Source: Gammaproteobacteria bacterium (GTDB lineage: Bacteria; Pseudomonadota; Gammaproteobacteria; Granulosicoccales; Granulosicoccaceae). Taken from it: a stretch of 64,000 nt of DNA. The position numbers and the translations under genes were made by a program. Of the stretch, positions 9,870-19,180 are shown one piece after another (position 1 is the stretch's first letter; each line of letters opens with the position of its first letter). The stretch spans positions 22,038-86,037 of the forward strand of contig PDPU01000029.1 of the NCBI GenBank assembly GCA_002746645.1. The letters run 5' to 3'. Below the pieces are notes generated by a model. It searched no databases and was not told the origin of the DNA. It was given only the letters and a program-made list of their open reading frames with translations.

Positions 9870-10571
9870 ATGAAGAAAACGCCGGAGGGCGCCGGATGCG
9901 GGCCGAAAGGCCGCCGGAGAAACCCACCGCAAGGCATTCACAAGCGACGCGGCTGCTATCACCACGGCAATCTCGCCGATTCGCTGCTCGATGCCGTCGA
10001 TGAAATGGCCACCCGTTTCGGCCTCGAAGCGGTCACCCTGCGCGGTTGTGCCAAGATCACGGGCGTCTCGCCATCATCGGCCTTTCGTCACTATGCCGAC
10101 AAGCGCGCATTGCTGACCGCCTTCGCCACCCGCGCCCTGAACGAACTCGGTGAAACCATGCATGTCGCCGCCAGAGAGGCGGAAGCGTCGAGTGACGATG
10201 CCTTCACCGCCGTCGCCCTTGCCTACGTGCGTTTCGCGCTCGTCAAGCCCGCGCTGTTCCGCGCCATGTGGAAGGAAGAAAGCATCTATTCGCACGATGC
10301 AGACTACGTCGCCGCGGCGCGCGAACTGAGCTGCTTCCTGACCAGCGGTTTTGCCGACACCCTGCACGATGATGACCCGATGAGCTTCAGCGATGAAGAG
10401 CTTCTCGCCTGGTCAGCCGTGCATGGGCTGGCAAGCCTCATGATCGACGGCCCGATCGCCGGCGAGGGTGATATCGAGTTACAGTTGAACCGCGCTCGCG
10501 GGATGATTGCAGCACTCGGCACGAACCTCTCCGCCCGGCCGACCCACCCCGACGACAAGCGCAAACCGTAG
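9870..10571 (+). CDS. TetR/AcrR family transcriptional regulator
   Basis: The 233-residue protein has an N-terminal helix-turn-helix at about residues 54-78 (TLRGCAKITGVSPSSAFRHY, then ADKRALL), preceded by a basic arm (GRRRNPPQGIHKRRG). The remainder is a helical ligand-binding and dimer domain. The ATG at 9870 has AGGAAG upstream. The gene lies 81 bp before a MATE exporter on the same strand, so the likely role is repression of itself and the exporter, released by an exported compound. The ligand is unknown. Confidence 0.9.
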   Translation: MKKTPEGAGCGPKGRRRNPPQGIHKRRGCYHHGNLADSLLDAVDEMATRFGLEAVTLRGCAKITGVSPSSAFRHYADKRALLTAFATRALNELGETMHVAAREAEASSDDAFTAVALAYVRFALVKPALFRAMWKEESIYSHDADYVAAARELSCFLTSGFADTLHDDDPMSFSDEELLAWSAVHGLASLMIDGPIAGEGDIELQLNRARGMIAALGTNLSARPTHPDDKRKP

Positions 10572-10652
10572 CCACACAGCCAGTCACCGGTTGCAGGCTT
10601 TCCAGCGCCGGTGGGCACGACCCGCCGGCAACCCTCGTTTCAGGGCCTGTCG

Positions 10653-12083
10653 ATGCGGCGCGCTTTACAGACACAACTCGCCCGCTTCCGGGCTCATCGG
10701 ACATCGCTTGCGGCCGAGCGCAGGCGTACCTTGCGCATGGCACTGCCACTGATCGGTGCGCAGCTGCTCGCGGTGGCCAACGGCCTCGTCGATACGCTGG
10801 TTGCCGGCCAGCTCGGAGCTGTCGAAATCGCTGCCTGCGGGCTCGGCGCCAGCCTCCTGTTCATCGTGCTGATCGGCGGCACCGGGCTCATCGCCGGACT
10901 CTCTCCGATCATGGCGCGGCACATCGGTCGCGGGCAGATTCTCGAGGTCGGGCACTGGTTCCGTCAGGGGTTGTGGCTGGCGCTGGTACTCGGCGTGTTC
11001 GGCTTTCTGCTGATCAGCGGAATCCGGAATCAGGTGGATCACTTCGGTTTCGAGGCCAACCTCGTGCCGCTGGTGCGCGTCTACCTTGATGCCGCGCGCT
11101 GGTGCCTCGTGCCCGCGCTGCTGTTGCTGGTGCCGCGCAATGTCTGCGAAGCCTCGGGGCGCACGCGACCGGTACTGCTGATCACCTCGATCGGACTGGC
11201 GCTGAACATCATATCGGACCTCGGCCTCGGGCTCGGCTGGTTCGGGCTGCCGAAGCTCGGTCTGGCCGGTATCGCCTGGTCGACGTCGGTGGTGAACATC
11301 GGCATGTGCCTGGTGCTGCTGTGGCGCGTGAACGGTAAGGGTTTTCGTCGTTTCGCCCTCTATCAGCCGCTGTTCGTGCGACCGGACAGGGCCAGGCTTG
11401 CAAGACTTCTGAAACTCTCGCTGCCGATCTGCATCACCATCCTCTTCGAAACCGGCCTTTTCGTGGCCATCAGCATGCAGATGGGCATGCTGGGGACACT
11501 CGCTGCGAGCGCGCACAGCATCGCCATCACCGTCGCCTCGCTGTTCTTCATGCTGCCGCTCGGGCTCAGTTTCGCGCTGACCGCGCGCATCGGCGTGGCC
11601 CTCGGGCGCGAGTCCGGCTCCTCGATCCGGCTACGCACCGCCAACGGGCTCATGATCGCGTTCGTGATGTCGCTGTGCTCCGCCCTGGTGTTGCTGCTCT
11701 TCCGCCACCGAATCCCGATGCTCTTCACCGACGACGCCGAGGTGCGAGCGCTTGCCGCCACCCTGTTGCTGTTCGCGGCCGTGTTTCAGGTATCCGATGC
11801 CATGCAGATCGCTCAGATCGGTCTCCTCCGCGGCCTTCACGACACACGCGTGCCGATGCTCATCAACGGCGCGTCCTACTGGCTCGTGGGATTCTGCGCC
11901 GGGGCCTTCGCGGCACACGGACTCGACTTCGGTGCCGCCGGACTCTGGGCGGGGCTCATTGCCGGACTCAGCACTGCCGCCGTGCTCCTCGCCTGGCGAC
12001 TCCGCTACCGGCTCGACATCGTCGCGCCACCCGATCGCCGTGACGGCGAACCAGGCCGAGCGCGCATCCGTGACGATCCGTGA
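10653..12083 (+). CDS. MATE family efflux transporter
   Basis: This inner-membrane Na+- or H+-coupled multidrug exporter has 476 residues and about 12 hydrophobic segments in two related halves. The first contains MALPLIGAQLLAVANGLVDT and GLIAGLSPIMARHIGRGQ. The second contains FALTARIGVALGRESG. A GTG at 10611 is in frame upstream, but I prefer the ATG at 10653. It sits just downstream of the TetR gene and probably shares its promoter. Substrate cannot be predicted. Confidence 0.92.
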   Translation: MRRALQTQLARFRAHRTSLAAERRRTLRMALPLIGAQLLAVANGLVDTLVAGQLGAVEIAACGLGASLLFIVLIGGTGLIAGLSPIMARHIGRGQILEVGHWFRQGLWLALVLGVFGFLLISGIRNQVDHFGFEANLVPLVRVYLDAARWCLVPALLLLVPRNVCEASGRTRPVLLITSIGLALNIISDLGLGLGWFGLPKLGLAGIAWSTSVVNIGMCLVLLWRVNGKGFRRFALYQPLFVRPDRARLARLLKLSLPICITILFETGLFVAISMQMGMLGTLAASAHSIAITVASLFFMLPLGLSFALTARIGVALGRESGSSIRLRTANGLMIAFVMSLCSALVLLLFRHRIPMLFTDDAEVRALAATLLLFAAVFQVSDAMQIAQIGLLRGLHDTRVPMLINGASYWLVGFCAGAFAAHGLDFGAAGLWAGLIAGLSTAAVLLAWRLRYRLDIVAPPDRRDGEPGRARIRDDP

Positions 12084-12327
12084 CGCGCATCCATGCAAAA
12101 CCCGACCCTGGTCACTTCCACGGCGGAATCAGTAACAAAAATTATGACTATCTCGTGACTGATGATTGTCATCGCCTTGCCACTGTGCAAACATCTGCGG
12201 GGCTGTTTCACGAGTGTTTCGCCGGCAGCGCCAGAATCGCGACTGCCAATCGAGGCCGTCCACCCTTTCGAGTACAAGCACGAAAAAACGCCAGACCTGT
12301 AACAAAGTCTCAACCAAAGGAGCTGCA

Positions 12328-14274
12328 ATGGAATACCAGAGCCACACCCCCTCGGAAGCCTTCACCAAGGCGGCCCACACCGACGCCGCGCGTTACAAGG
12401 AACGCTACGAGGCGTCGATCAGCGACCCTGATGCCTTCTGGGGAGAGGAAGGCCGGCGGCTCGACTGGATCAAGCCCTTCAGCACGGTCAAGAACACGAA
12501 CTTCGACTATCCGAACGTATCGATCAAGTGGTACGAAGATGGCTCGCTGAACGTCGCGGCCAACTGCGTTGACCGTCATCTCGAAACGCGCGGCGACCAG
12601 ACGGCAATCATCTGGGAACCCGACAACCCCGAGGACGAAGCAAGGCACATCACCTACAAGGAGTTGCACCGCGAGGTCTGCGCCTTCGCCAATGTGTTGA
12701 AGGAACTCGGCGTATCGAAAGGCGATCGCGTGGTCATCTATCTGCCGATGATTCCCGAAGCCGCGTACGCCATGCTCGCCTGCGCGCGCATCGGCGCCAT
12801 CCATTCGATCGTGTTCGCGGGCTTCTCGCCGGACGCCCTGGCCGACCGCGTCAACGGCTGCGAAGCCGAACTCGTCATCTGTGCCGATCACGCTCCGCGC
12901 GGTGGCCGCAACACACCGCTGAAGGCCAACTGCGACAAGGCCCTGCAGCGCTGCGCCGACAACGTGAAACTCCTCGTGGTCGAGCGCACGGGTGACGACA
13001 CCGAGTGGGTCGACGGACGCGACCACAGCTACAGCGAACTCCGGAAGAACGCCGCCGAAGACTGTCCGGTCGAGGAAATGAACGCGGAAGACCCGCTCTT
13101 CATCCTCTACACTTCCGGCTCCACGGGAAAACCCAAGGGCGTGGTACACACCTCCGGCGGTTATCTCGTCTACGCCGCGATGACCCACGAACAGACTTTC
13201 GACTACCACGACGGCGACGTCTACTGGTGCACGGCCGATGTCGGCTGGGTGACCGGACACAGCTACATCGTCTACGGCCCCCTTGCCAATGGCGCAACCA
13301 GCCTGATGTTCGAAGGCGTGCCCACCTACCCCGATGCCTCGCGCTTCTGGCAGGTGTGCGAAAAGCACAAGGTCAACCAGTTCTACACGGCACCTACCGC
13401 CATCCGTGCACTCATGGGCAAGGGAGATGACTTCGTCACCGGGAGTGATCTTTCATCGATCAAGGTGCTCGGCACCGTCGGCGAGCCGATCAACCCCGAG
13501 GCCTGGGAGTGGTACTACCGCGTGGTCGGGAAGGAGAACTGCCCCATCGTCGACACCTGGTGGCAGACCGAAACCGGCGGTCACATGATCACCCCGCTGC
13601 CCGGCGCCACCACCACGAAACCGGGCTCGGCCACCTTTCCGTTCTTCGGTGTGAAGCCCGTGATTCTCGAGCCTGCGAGCGGCGAGGAAATCACCACCAC
13701 CGAAGCCGAGGGCGTGCTCTGCATCGCCGACTCCTGGCCTGGCCAGATGCGCACCGTCTACGGTGACCACCAGCGTTTCATGGATACCTACTTCCAGCAG
13801 TATCAGGGTTACTACTTCACGGGCGACGGCTGCCGCCGCGATGCCGACGGCTACTACTGGATCACGGGGCGCGTCGACGACGTCATCAACGTCTCGGGCC
13901 ACCGCATGGGTACCGCCGAAGTCGAAAGCTCGCTGGTGGCGCACGAAGCGGTGTCCGAAGCGGCCGTGGTCGGCTTCCCGCACGACATCAAGGGTCAGGG
14001 CATCTACTGCTACGTGAGTCTCATGGAGGGTGTCGAGGAATCCGAGGAACTCCGCAAGGAACTCCGCGACTGGGTTCGCAGCGATATCGGCCCCATCGCC
14101 TCCCCCGATGCCATTCAGTTCGCTCCGGGATTGCCGAAGACGCGTTCCGGCAAGATCATGCGCCGGATCCTCCGGAAGATTGCCGAGAACGACGTCAGTT
14201 CGCTGGGCGACACCTCGACGCTTGCCGAACCCGAAGTGGTCGACATGCTGATCGAAAACCGCGTGACGACCTGA
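12328..14274 (+). CDS. acs: Acetyl-CoA synthetase
   Basis: The enzyme activates acetate with ATP and CoA to acetyl-CoA through acetyl-AMP in the cytoplasm. At 648 residues it is close to E. coli Acs (652). Visible motifs are the P-loop-like [48 protein letters not shown] and the C-terminal PKTRSGK, whose Lys609 is the site of regulatory acetylation in the family. The ATG at 12328 has AAAGGAG upstream. The frame extends to 12166, but that part looks like leader. It is followed by a DUF4212/symporter pair, which makes an acetate uptake and activation module. Confidence 0.97.
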   Translation: MEYQSHTPSEAFTKAAHTDAARYKERYEASISDPDAFWGEEGRRLDWIKPFSTVKNTNFDYPNVSIKWYEDGSLNVAANCVDRHLETRGDQTAIIWEPDNPEDEARHITYKELHREVCAFANVLKELGVSKGDRVVIYLPMIPEAAYAMLACARIGAIHSIVFAGFSPDALADRVNGCEAELVICADHAPRGGRNTPLKANCDKALQRCADNVKLLVVERTGDDTEWVDGRDHSYSELRKNAAEDCPVEEMNAEDPLFILYTSGSTGKPKGVVHTSGGYLVYAAMTHEQTFDYHDGDVYWCTADVGWVTGHSYIVYGPLANGATSLMFEGVPTYPDASRFWQVCEKHKVNQFYTAPTAIRALMGKGDDFVTGSDLSSIKVLGTVGEPINPEAWEWYYRVVGKENCPIVDTWWQTETGGHMITPLPGATTTKPGSATFPFFGVKPVILEPASGEEITTTEAEGVLCIADSWPGQMRTVYGDHQRFMDTYFQQYQGYYFTGDGCRRDADGYYWITGRVDDVINVSGHRMGTAEVESSLVAHEAVSEAAVVGFPHDIKGQGIYCYVSLMEGVEESEELRKELRDWVRSDIGPIASPDAIQFAPGLPKTRSGKIMRRILRKIAENDVSSLGDTSTLAEPEVVDMLIENRVTT

Positions 14275-14375
14275 GATCTTTTGTCCGGATCCCTGGATAA
14301 TCCGCTGTCGCGGGCCTTCGCGGCCCGCACCCCTGCACTACCACTTCTTGCCTACAGAGGAAAAATCTACTTAGT

Positions 14376-14651
14376 ATGGTTGACCACAACAACACAACCG
14401 CCCCCGACAAGTCGGGCTACTGGGCGGCCAACATGAGCCTTGTCAAGGTCTGTCTCGTGATCTGGGCGCTGGCTTCCTTCGGTTTCGCGATACTGTTGCG
14501 ACCACTGCTCTCCGGAATCAAGGTCGGCGGTACCGATCTCGGATTCTGGTTCGCGCAGCAGGGCTCGATTCTCGTGTTCCTGTTCCTGATCTTCTTCTAC
14601 GCATGGCGCATGAACGCGCTGGATCGCGCACACGACGTGCACGAGGACTGA
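14376..14651 (+). CDS. DUF4212 small subunit of sodium/solute symporter
   Basis: This 91-residue inner-membrane protein has two transmembrane helices (about 22-43 and 58-78). The conserved GYWAANMSLVKVCLVIWALA and FWFAQQGSILVFLFLIFFYA mark DUF4212, the analogue of YjcH in acs-yjcH-actP operons. It ends 4 bp before the symporter and 101 bp after acs, so all three are probably co-transcribed. Confidence 0.92.
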   Translation: MVDHNNTTAPDKSGYWAANMSLVKVCLVIWALASFGFAILLRPLLSGIKVGGTDLGFWFAQQGSILVFLFLIFFYAWRMNALDRAHDVHED

Positions 14652-14655
14652 TCCC

Positions 14656-16425
14656 ATGAGTCAATACGCGTTGAATCTGGTTTTCGTGGGCGGGACCTTC
14701 CTGCTCTACATCGGCATCGCCATCTGGGCACGCGCCGGTTCCACCTCCGAATTCTATGCTGCGAATCGCGGCGTGCACCCTGTGGTCAACGGCATGGCAA
14801 CAGCCGCCGACTGGATGTCGGCCGCCTCGTTCATCTCGATGGCCGGTCTCATCGCCTTCACGGGCTACGACAACTCCAGCTTCCTGATGGGCTGGACGGG
14901 CGGCTACGTGCTGCTTGCGCTTCTTCTCGCACCGTATCTCCGCAAGTTCGGCAAGTTCACGGTGCCGGAATTCATCGGTGACCGCTTCTACTCGAAGACG
15001 GCACGGCTCGTTGCCGTGGCCTGTCTCATCGTCGCCTCGGTCACCTACGTCATCGGCCAGATGACGGGTGTGGGCGTCGCCTTCTCGCGCTTTCTCGAGG
15101 TCAGCAATACCACAGGCCTCCTGATCGGTGCGGCCGTCGTGTTCTTCTACGCGGTACTCGGCGGCATGAAGGGTGTCACCTACACGCAGGTGGCGCAGTA
15201 CGTGGTGCTGGCTCTTGCCTACACCGTACCCGCCATCTTCATCTCCCTGCACCTCACGGGCGTGGCTTTCCCGCCGCTCGGGCTCTTCTCCGAGCACGTG
15301 GGTTCGGGTGTACCGCTGCTGGAACGGCTCGACCAGGTCGTCGAGGAACTCGGCTTCAAGAGCTATACCGGCCACCACACCAATACCCTCAACATGGTGC
15401 TGTTCACCCTGTCGCTGATGATCGGCACGGCGGGTCTGCCGCACGTCATCATCCGCTTCTTCACCGTGCCCAAGGTGTCCGATGCACGCTGGTCGGCCGG
15501 CTGGGCACTGGTGTTCATCTCGGTGGTCTACCTGACGGCACCCGCGGTCGGTGCCATGGCGCGCCTGAACATCATCGACACGGTCTACCCGAACGGCACC
15601 AGCGCCGAAGCCCTCGAATACGAGAGCCGGCCGCAGTGGATGGCAAACTGGGAAAAGACCGGCCTGCTGAAGTTCGAGGACAAGAACGGCGATGGCCGTA
15701 TCCAGTTCTACAATGACGAAAACGCCGATTTCGCCAAACAGGTCGAAGCGCGCGGCTGGGCGGGTTCGGAACTCACCGTCAACCGCGACATCCTCGTGCT
15801 CGCCAATCCCGAGATCGCGAAGCTTCCGCCCTGGGTCATCGCGCTCGTGGCCGCAGGCGGTCTCGCCGCCGCGCTCTCGACGGCAGCGGGACTGCTGCTC
15901 GCGATATCCGGCGCAGTCAGTCACGATCTGATCAAGGGGGCGATCAACCCGAACATCTCGGAACGTGGAGAACTCATGGCGGCGCGTATCGCGATGGCCG
16001 TGGCAATCGGCGTGGCCACCTGGCTCGGGCTCAATCCACCGGGCTTCGCGGCACAGACCGTGGCACTCGCCTTCGGTATCGCCGCCGCCTCGATCTTCCC
16101 GGCGCTGATGATGGGCATCTTCTCGAAACGCATCAACAACGTGGGGGCGGTTGCAGGCATGCTCTGCGGCCTGATCTTCACGCTCGTGTACATCTTCATG
16201 TACAAGGGCTGGCTGTTCATCCCGGGCACCAACCAGTTGGCCGACATACCCGAGAACTGGGTCCTGGGCATCTCGCCGCTCTCGATCGGTTCGGTAGGCG
16301 CACTGATCAACTTCGTCGTGGCCTATCTCCTGTCGAACGCCACTGCAGCGCCGCCGAAGGAGATTCAGGAACTCGTCGAAAGCGTACGCGTACCGCGTGG
16401 CGCGGGTACGGCCGTCGATCACTGA
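14656..16425 (+). CDS. Sodium:solute symporter, acetate permease-like (VC_2705 type)
   Basis: This SSS-family secondary transporter has 589 residues and about 13 membrane segments. Recognisable parts include FYAANRGVHPVVNGMATAAD, WMSAASFISMAGLIAF and ALSTAAGLLLAISGAVSHDL. With the DUF4212 partner and acs upstream, uptake of acetate or another short carboxylate with Na+ is the best guess. Residues 342-353 form an EF-hand-like loop (DKNGDGRIQFYN) in a long extramembrane segment. The final position is Asn, where calcium-binding loops usually have Glu or Asp. It is closest to the VC_2705 group rather than E. coli ActP. Confidence 0.92.
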   Translation: MSQYALNLVFVGGTFLLYIGIAIWARAGSTSEFYAANRGVHPVVNGMATAADWMSAASFISMAGLIAFTGYDNSSFLMGWTGGYVLLALLLAPYLRKFGKFTVPEFIGDRFYSKTARLVAVACLIVASVTYVIGQMTGVGVAFSRFLEVSNTTGLLIGAAVVFFYAVLGGMKGVTYTQVAQYVVLALAYTVPAIFISLHLTGVAFPPLGLFSEHVGSGVPLLERLDQVVEELGFKSYTGHHTNTLNMVLFTLSLMIGTAGLPHVIIRFFTVPKVSDARWSAGWALVFISVVYLTAPAVGAMARLNIIDTVYPNGTSAEALEYESRPQWMANWEKTGLLKFEDKNGDGRIQFYNDENADFAKQVEARGWAGSELTVNRDILVLANPEIAKLPPWVIALVAAGGLAAALSTAAGLLLAISGAVSHDLIKGAINPNISERGELMAARIAMAVAIGVATWLGLNPPGFAAQTVALAFGIAAASIFPALMMGIFSKRINNVGAVAGMLCGLIFTLVYIFMYKGWLFIPGTNQLADIPENWVLGISPLSIGSVGALINFVVAYLLSNATAAPPKEIQELVESVRVPRGAGTAVDH

Positions 16426-16529
16426 TTGCCGATGCTGCCCTTCGCCCGGGAGCACCGGGCGAGGGGTGCACTGCCATTGTCGGTAGTCACGGTTCAACGC
16501 GGCCACCGGCAACGATCCACTACACATTG

Positions 16530-16554
16530 GGCCCGGCACGTTGCCGGGCCTTTT
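16530..16554 (+). terminator. Rho-independent terminator after the acetate operon
   Basis: A 9-bp perfect stem (GGCCCGGCA / TGCCGGGCC, loop CGT) followed by TTTTC lies 105 bp after the symporter stop. It lies just before the next gene's start at 16573. Confidence 0.8.
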
Positions 16555-16572
16555 CATGACCGTCGACAACAC

Positions 16573-17088
16573 ATGTTCATCGATCTCGTTGCCACCATCG
16601 CCGCCGGTTTCCTCGGCGCCGGTGTGGCGCTCATCCTCGGCAACATACTCGGCAGTCGCTGGCCACGCTGGGCACTTCCCGCGATGATGGCAGCCGCGAT
16701 GTTCGGCTACGTGCTCTACAGCGAATACAGCTGGTATGACCGCACCGTCGCTTCGCTACCTGAATCCATCGTGGTGCTCGAAGCACCGGAGACGCGCTCG
16801 CCACTGCGGCCCTGGACCTACATCTGGCCGCTGCGTCCGCGCATGATCGCGGTGGATCCTGAAGCAGCCATGACACACGCCGACAAACCCGGCTATCGCA
16901 TGGCACAGCTCTACTTCCTTGCCCGCCACGGTCATCGTGCCGCGGTGGCGGTCGTGGTCGATTGCGAGACACGCCGCCGCGCCGAACTCGTGGACGGTGT
17001 CGAACTTGCCGACGATGGCAGCATCGTCGGGGGTGAATGGCGTGCAATCGCCGACGAGGATCGAATCGGCGAGGTGCTGTGCGACTGA
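16573..17088 (+). CDS. Hypothetical inner-membrane protein
   Basis: I do not recognise a family. The 171-residue product from the ATG at 16573 begins MFIDLVATIAAGFLGAG. It has two N-terminal hydrophobic segments (about 5-26 and 34-50) and then a soluble region of about 120 residues with PLRPWTYIWPLRPRM and a polar C-terminus. The upstream in-frame extension crosses a terminator, so the short start is preferred. It lies between the acetate operon and the convergent CBS-DUF294 gene. Confidence 0.75.
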   Translation: MFIDLVATIAAGFLGAGVALILGNILGSRWPRWALPAMMAAAMFGYVLYSEYSWYDRTVASLPESIVVLEAPETRSPLRPWTYIWPLRPRMIAVDPEAAMTHADKPGYRMAQLYFLARHGHRAAVAVVVDCETRRRAELVDGVELADDGSIVGGEWRAIADEDRIGEVLCD

Positions 17089-17170
17089 CACGACCTCGGC
17101 CCGATGCCACCATCGAGGCTGTCGTCACCACACCCGCCGCAGCCACGATCGCGCCGGCGCCTTTCAGCTT

Positions 17171-19084
17171 TCAGCCCAGCACCCCTTGCCGTGACTGCAT
17201 CGTCGCCTGCAGTTTCTTGACGATGCCGAGGCAGTACTTCAACTGCTCGCGCTCGAGCTGTCCGAGGTCATCGGGGTTGATGTAGTTGTCGGGCTTGTGC
17301 CCGCGCCGCACCTGTCTGGCCTGATGACGCATGCGCAGCATGCTCATGAATTCGTAGCTCTCGGCAAGGTTGCGCCGTGCGTCTTCGCTGAGTACACCGC
17401 GTTTTTCACTGACAGCAGGTTCGGTCAGCCGCTCCCAGGTATTCACTTCACGACTCGCCACCGACAAGGCATGCGCGCGCGCCATGTCGACGATCGGCAC
17501 GAGCGCGCCGTGCTTCATGTCGATCTTGTGCCGCCACTGGCCGCGCCGCTCGGTGGCGAGTTGTCCGAAGAGCCCGATCGGCGGACGATGCTTGAGCGCA
17601 TTCGACATGAGGTGTGCGACGAATATGCTGTTGCTGCTCGCGGCATCGAGCGAGGCGCTCTGCAGGCTGTAGAGAAGGCCTGTCTCACCGTGAATGACGC
17701 GAAGATCGAACATGACGCTCGCCAGCATCTGCGCTTCGTTGTCAGGCCGGTTGATCCAGCCATCGAAGTAGTCGAGCCAGACACGGAGTGGCTGGCACCA
17801 GCGCGGGTTCATCGCCATCATGTCACCCGGACAGAACACGTAGCCCGTGGTGTCGAGATCGGTGCAGACTCGCTCGGCAAATCGCGCGAACCACTCACCA
17901 TGTTGCGTCTTGTCGAATCGGTCATCGATGATGATGCAGTTGTCCTGGTCGGTAACGCTGGTCTGCTCGCGGCGCCCTTGCGAACCGCAGGCCAGCCAGG
18001 CGAAAGGCACCGGTGGCTCGCCGAGATCCTCGAGCGCCAGCGCGATGACGCGCTTCGTGACCGCATCGGTAACCGAGGTCATGACATGACCGATTTCCAT
18101 CGCCGACGAACCGCTGTCGACGAGGTGGGCAAGAAGACGCGGCGTTTCGGCAGTGATGCCGGCGATGGCGTCGGCGGAATCGAGCCGCGCGATCTCGGCA
18201 TTGATATGCACCACCGACGAACTCTGCTGCCGCACGATGTCGGTCTGGGTGATGATGCCGACAAGGCGCCCGCCTTTCACCACCGGCACGTGGGCGATGC
18301 GATACTGACTCAGAAGCCGTGTGAGGTCGACCAGCGTATCGCCCGGGCCCAGGGTAAGGGGTTTGTCGCTCATGATGGTGGCGAGTGCCTCGGCACTGTC
18401 ATGACCGGCGGCCACCACGCGCGCCGTGATATCCGCTTCGGTGACGATACCGACGAGTCGATGATCCCCCTGCACGATCGGCAGGCAGGAAATGCGCTTT
18501 TCGGCCATGAGCGACGCCGCGTCACGGATGGTGGCTTCCGGTGGCAGTGCGAAGGGTCTGGCCGTCATGACCTCGCCGATCGGGGTGTGCAGCATGGGAC
18601 GTTGCTCTGCCACGACCTCGTCTGCCGCGTCGTCTTGCAGCTCGCTCTGCCGATCGACACCCACCGCGTCGAGCGAGGTCAGCATCTCGGCAAAGGATGG
18701 CAGACTTGCCGTGTCGGCGGGGTAGTCGCTTTCGGCAACCAGCAGGAGGCTGCCGGCATCGAGCGCCTTGACGATCAGCCCGTCTCCCTTCCTGCGCCGG
18801 GCCGGCAAGGCGAAACCCGAGCCTTCGGCCAGCGCGAGCAACGACGTCGCTGCGTTGCCGCGCACGACCATCACGCCTTCGAGCACGAGGCAGATCCAGG
18901 CTTCTCCGTCTTCCGGCAACGGCCAGTTCGCCGACTCCTCCAGCCGGAGCAGCCTTGCCACGGCAGCCAGGGCGTCAAGATCGCGGCCGTCCGCGGCATG
19001 CTCGCCAACGACGGCACCGAGAAAGTCCACGATACGTGTACGCAGCGCCTCGTCAGCGGCGTCGATCGGCAAGGCGTCGCTCAT
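17171..19084 (-). CDS. CBS domain and DUF294 nucleotidyltransferase-like protein
   Basis: This 637-residue signalling protein has a degenerate cyclic-nucleotide-binding-like region (about 15-125) and two CBS domains (about 168-228, with EVMTARPFALPPEATIRDAA, and 233-288, with VPVVKGGRLVGIITQTDI). A nucleotidyltransferase-like DUF294 domain with GSQGRRE (367-373) and DQD (379-381) follows, then the DUF294 C-terminal domain to the end. The frame is open far upstream, but the ATG at 19084 fits the family. The same gene accompanies acetate symporter operons in Pseudomonas and Vibrio relatives. A regulatory role in acetate use is inference. Confidence 0.9.
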   Translation of the reverse strand: MSDALPIDAADEALRTRIVDFLGAVVGEHAADGRDLDALAAVARLLRLEESANWPLPEDGEAWICLVLEGVMVVRGNAATSLLALAEGSGFALPARRRKGDGLIVKALDAGSLLLVAESDYPADTASLPSFAEMLTSLDAVGVDRQSELQDDAADEVVAEQRPMLHTPIGEVMTARPFALPPEATIRDAASLMAEKRISCLPIVQGDHRLVGIVTEADITARVVAAGHDSAEALATIMSDKPLTLGPGDTLVDLTRLLSQYRIAHVPVVKGGRLVGIITQTDIVRQQSSSVVHINAEIARLDSADAIAGITAETPRLLAHLVDSGSSAMEIGHVMTSVTDAVTKRVIALALEDLGEPPVPFAWLACGSQGRREQTSVTDQDNCIIIDDRFDKTQHGEWFARFAERVCTDLDTTGYVFCPGDMMAMNPRWCQPLRVWLDYFDGWINRPDNEAQMLASVMFDLRVIHGETGLLYSLQSASLDAASSNSIFVAHLMSNALKHRPPIGLFGQLATERRGQWRHKIDMKHGALVPIVDMARAHALSVASREVNTWERLTEPAVSEKRGVLSEDARRNLAESYEFMSMLRMRHQARQVRRGHKPDNYINPDDLGQLEREQLKYCLGIVKKLQATMQSRQGVLG

Positions 19085-19180
19085 GATTCCAACCTCGTTT
19101 TGAATGGTGCGATGAGACAGAGGATATGCGATGCTGGCTACCGATGTAGATGTATGTGACAACCATGGAGGCCCGTCAGC

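Noticed and set aside
9679..9873. Plus-strand frame of 64 codons upstream of the TetR gene
   Set aside because: No ribosome-binding site, no protein character, and it covers the palindromic control region.
12161..12190. TGAC-N8-GTCA and TTGC-N6-GCAA repeats upstream of acs as a CRP or FNR site
   Set aside because: Spacing and sequence do not match TGTGA-N6-TCACA or TTGAT-N4-ATCAA.
14518..16572. 684-codon minus-strand frame opposite the symporter
   Set aside because: Antisense shadow produced by high GC third positions. The sense protein is a clear transporter.
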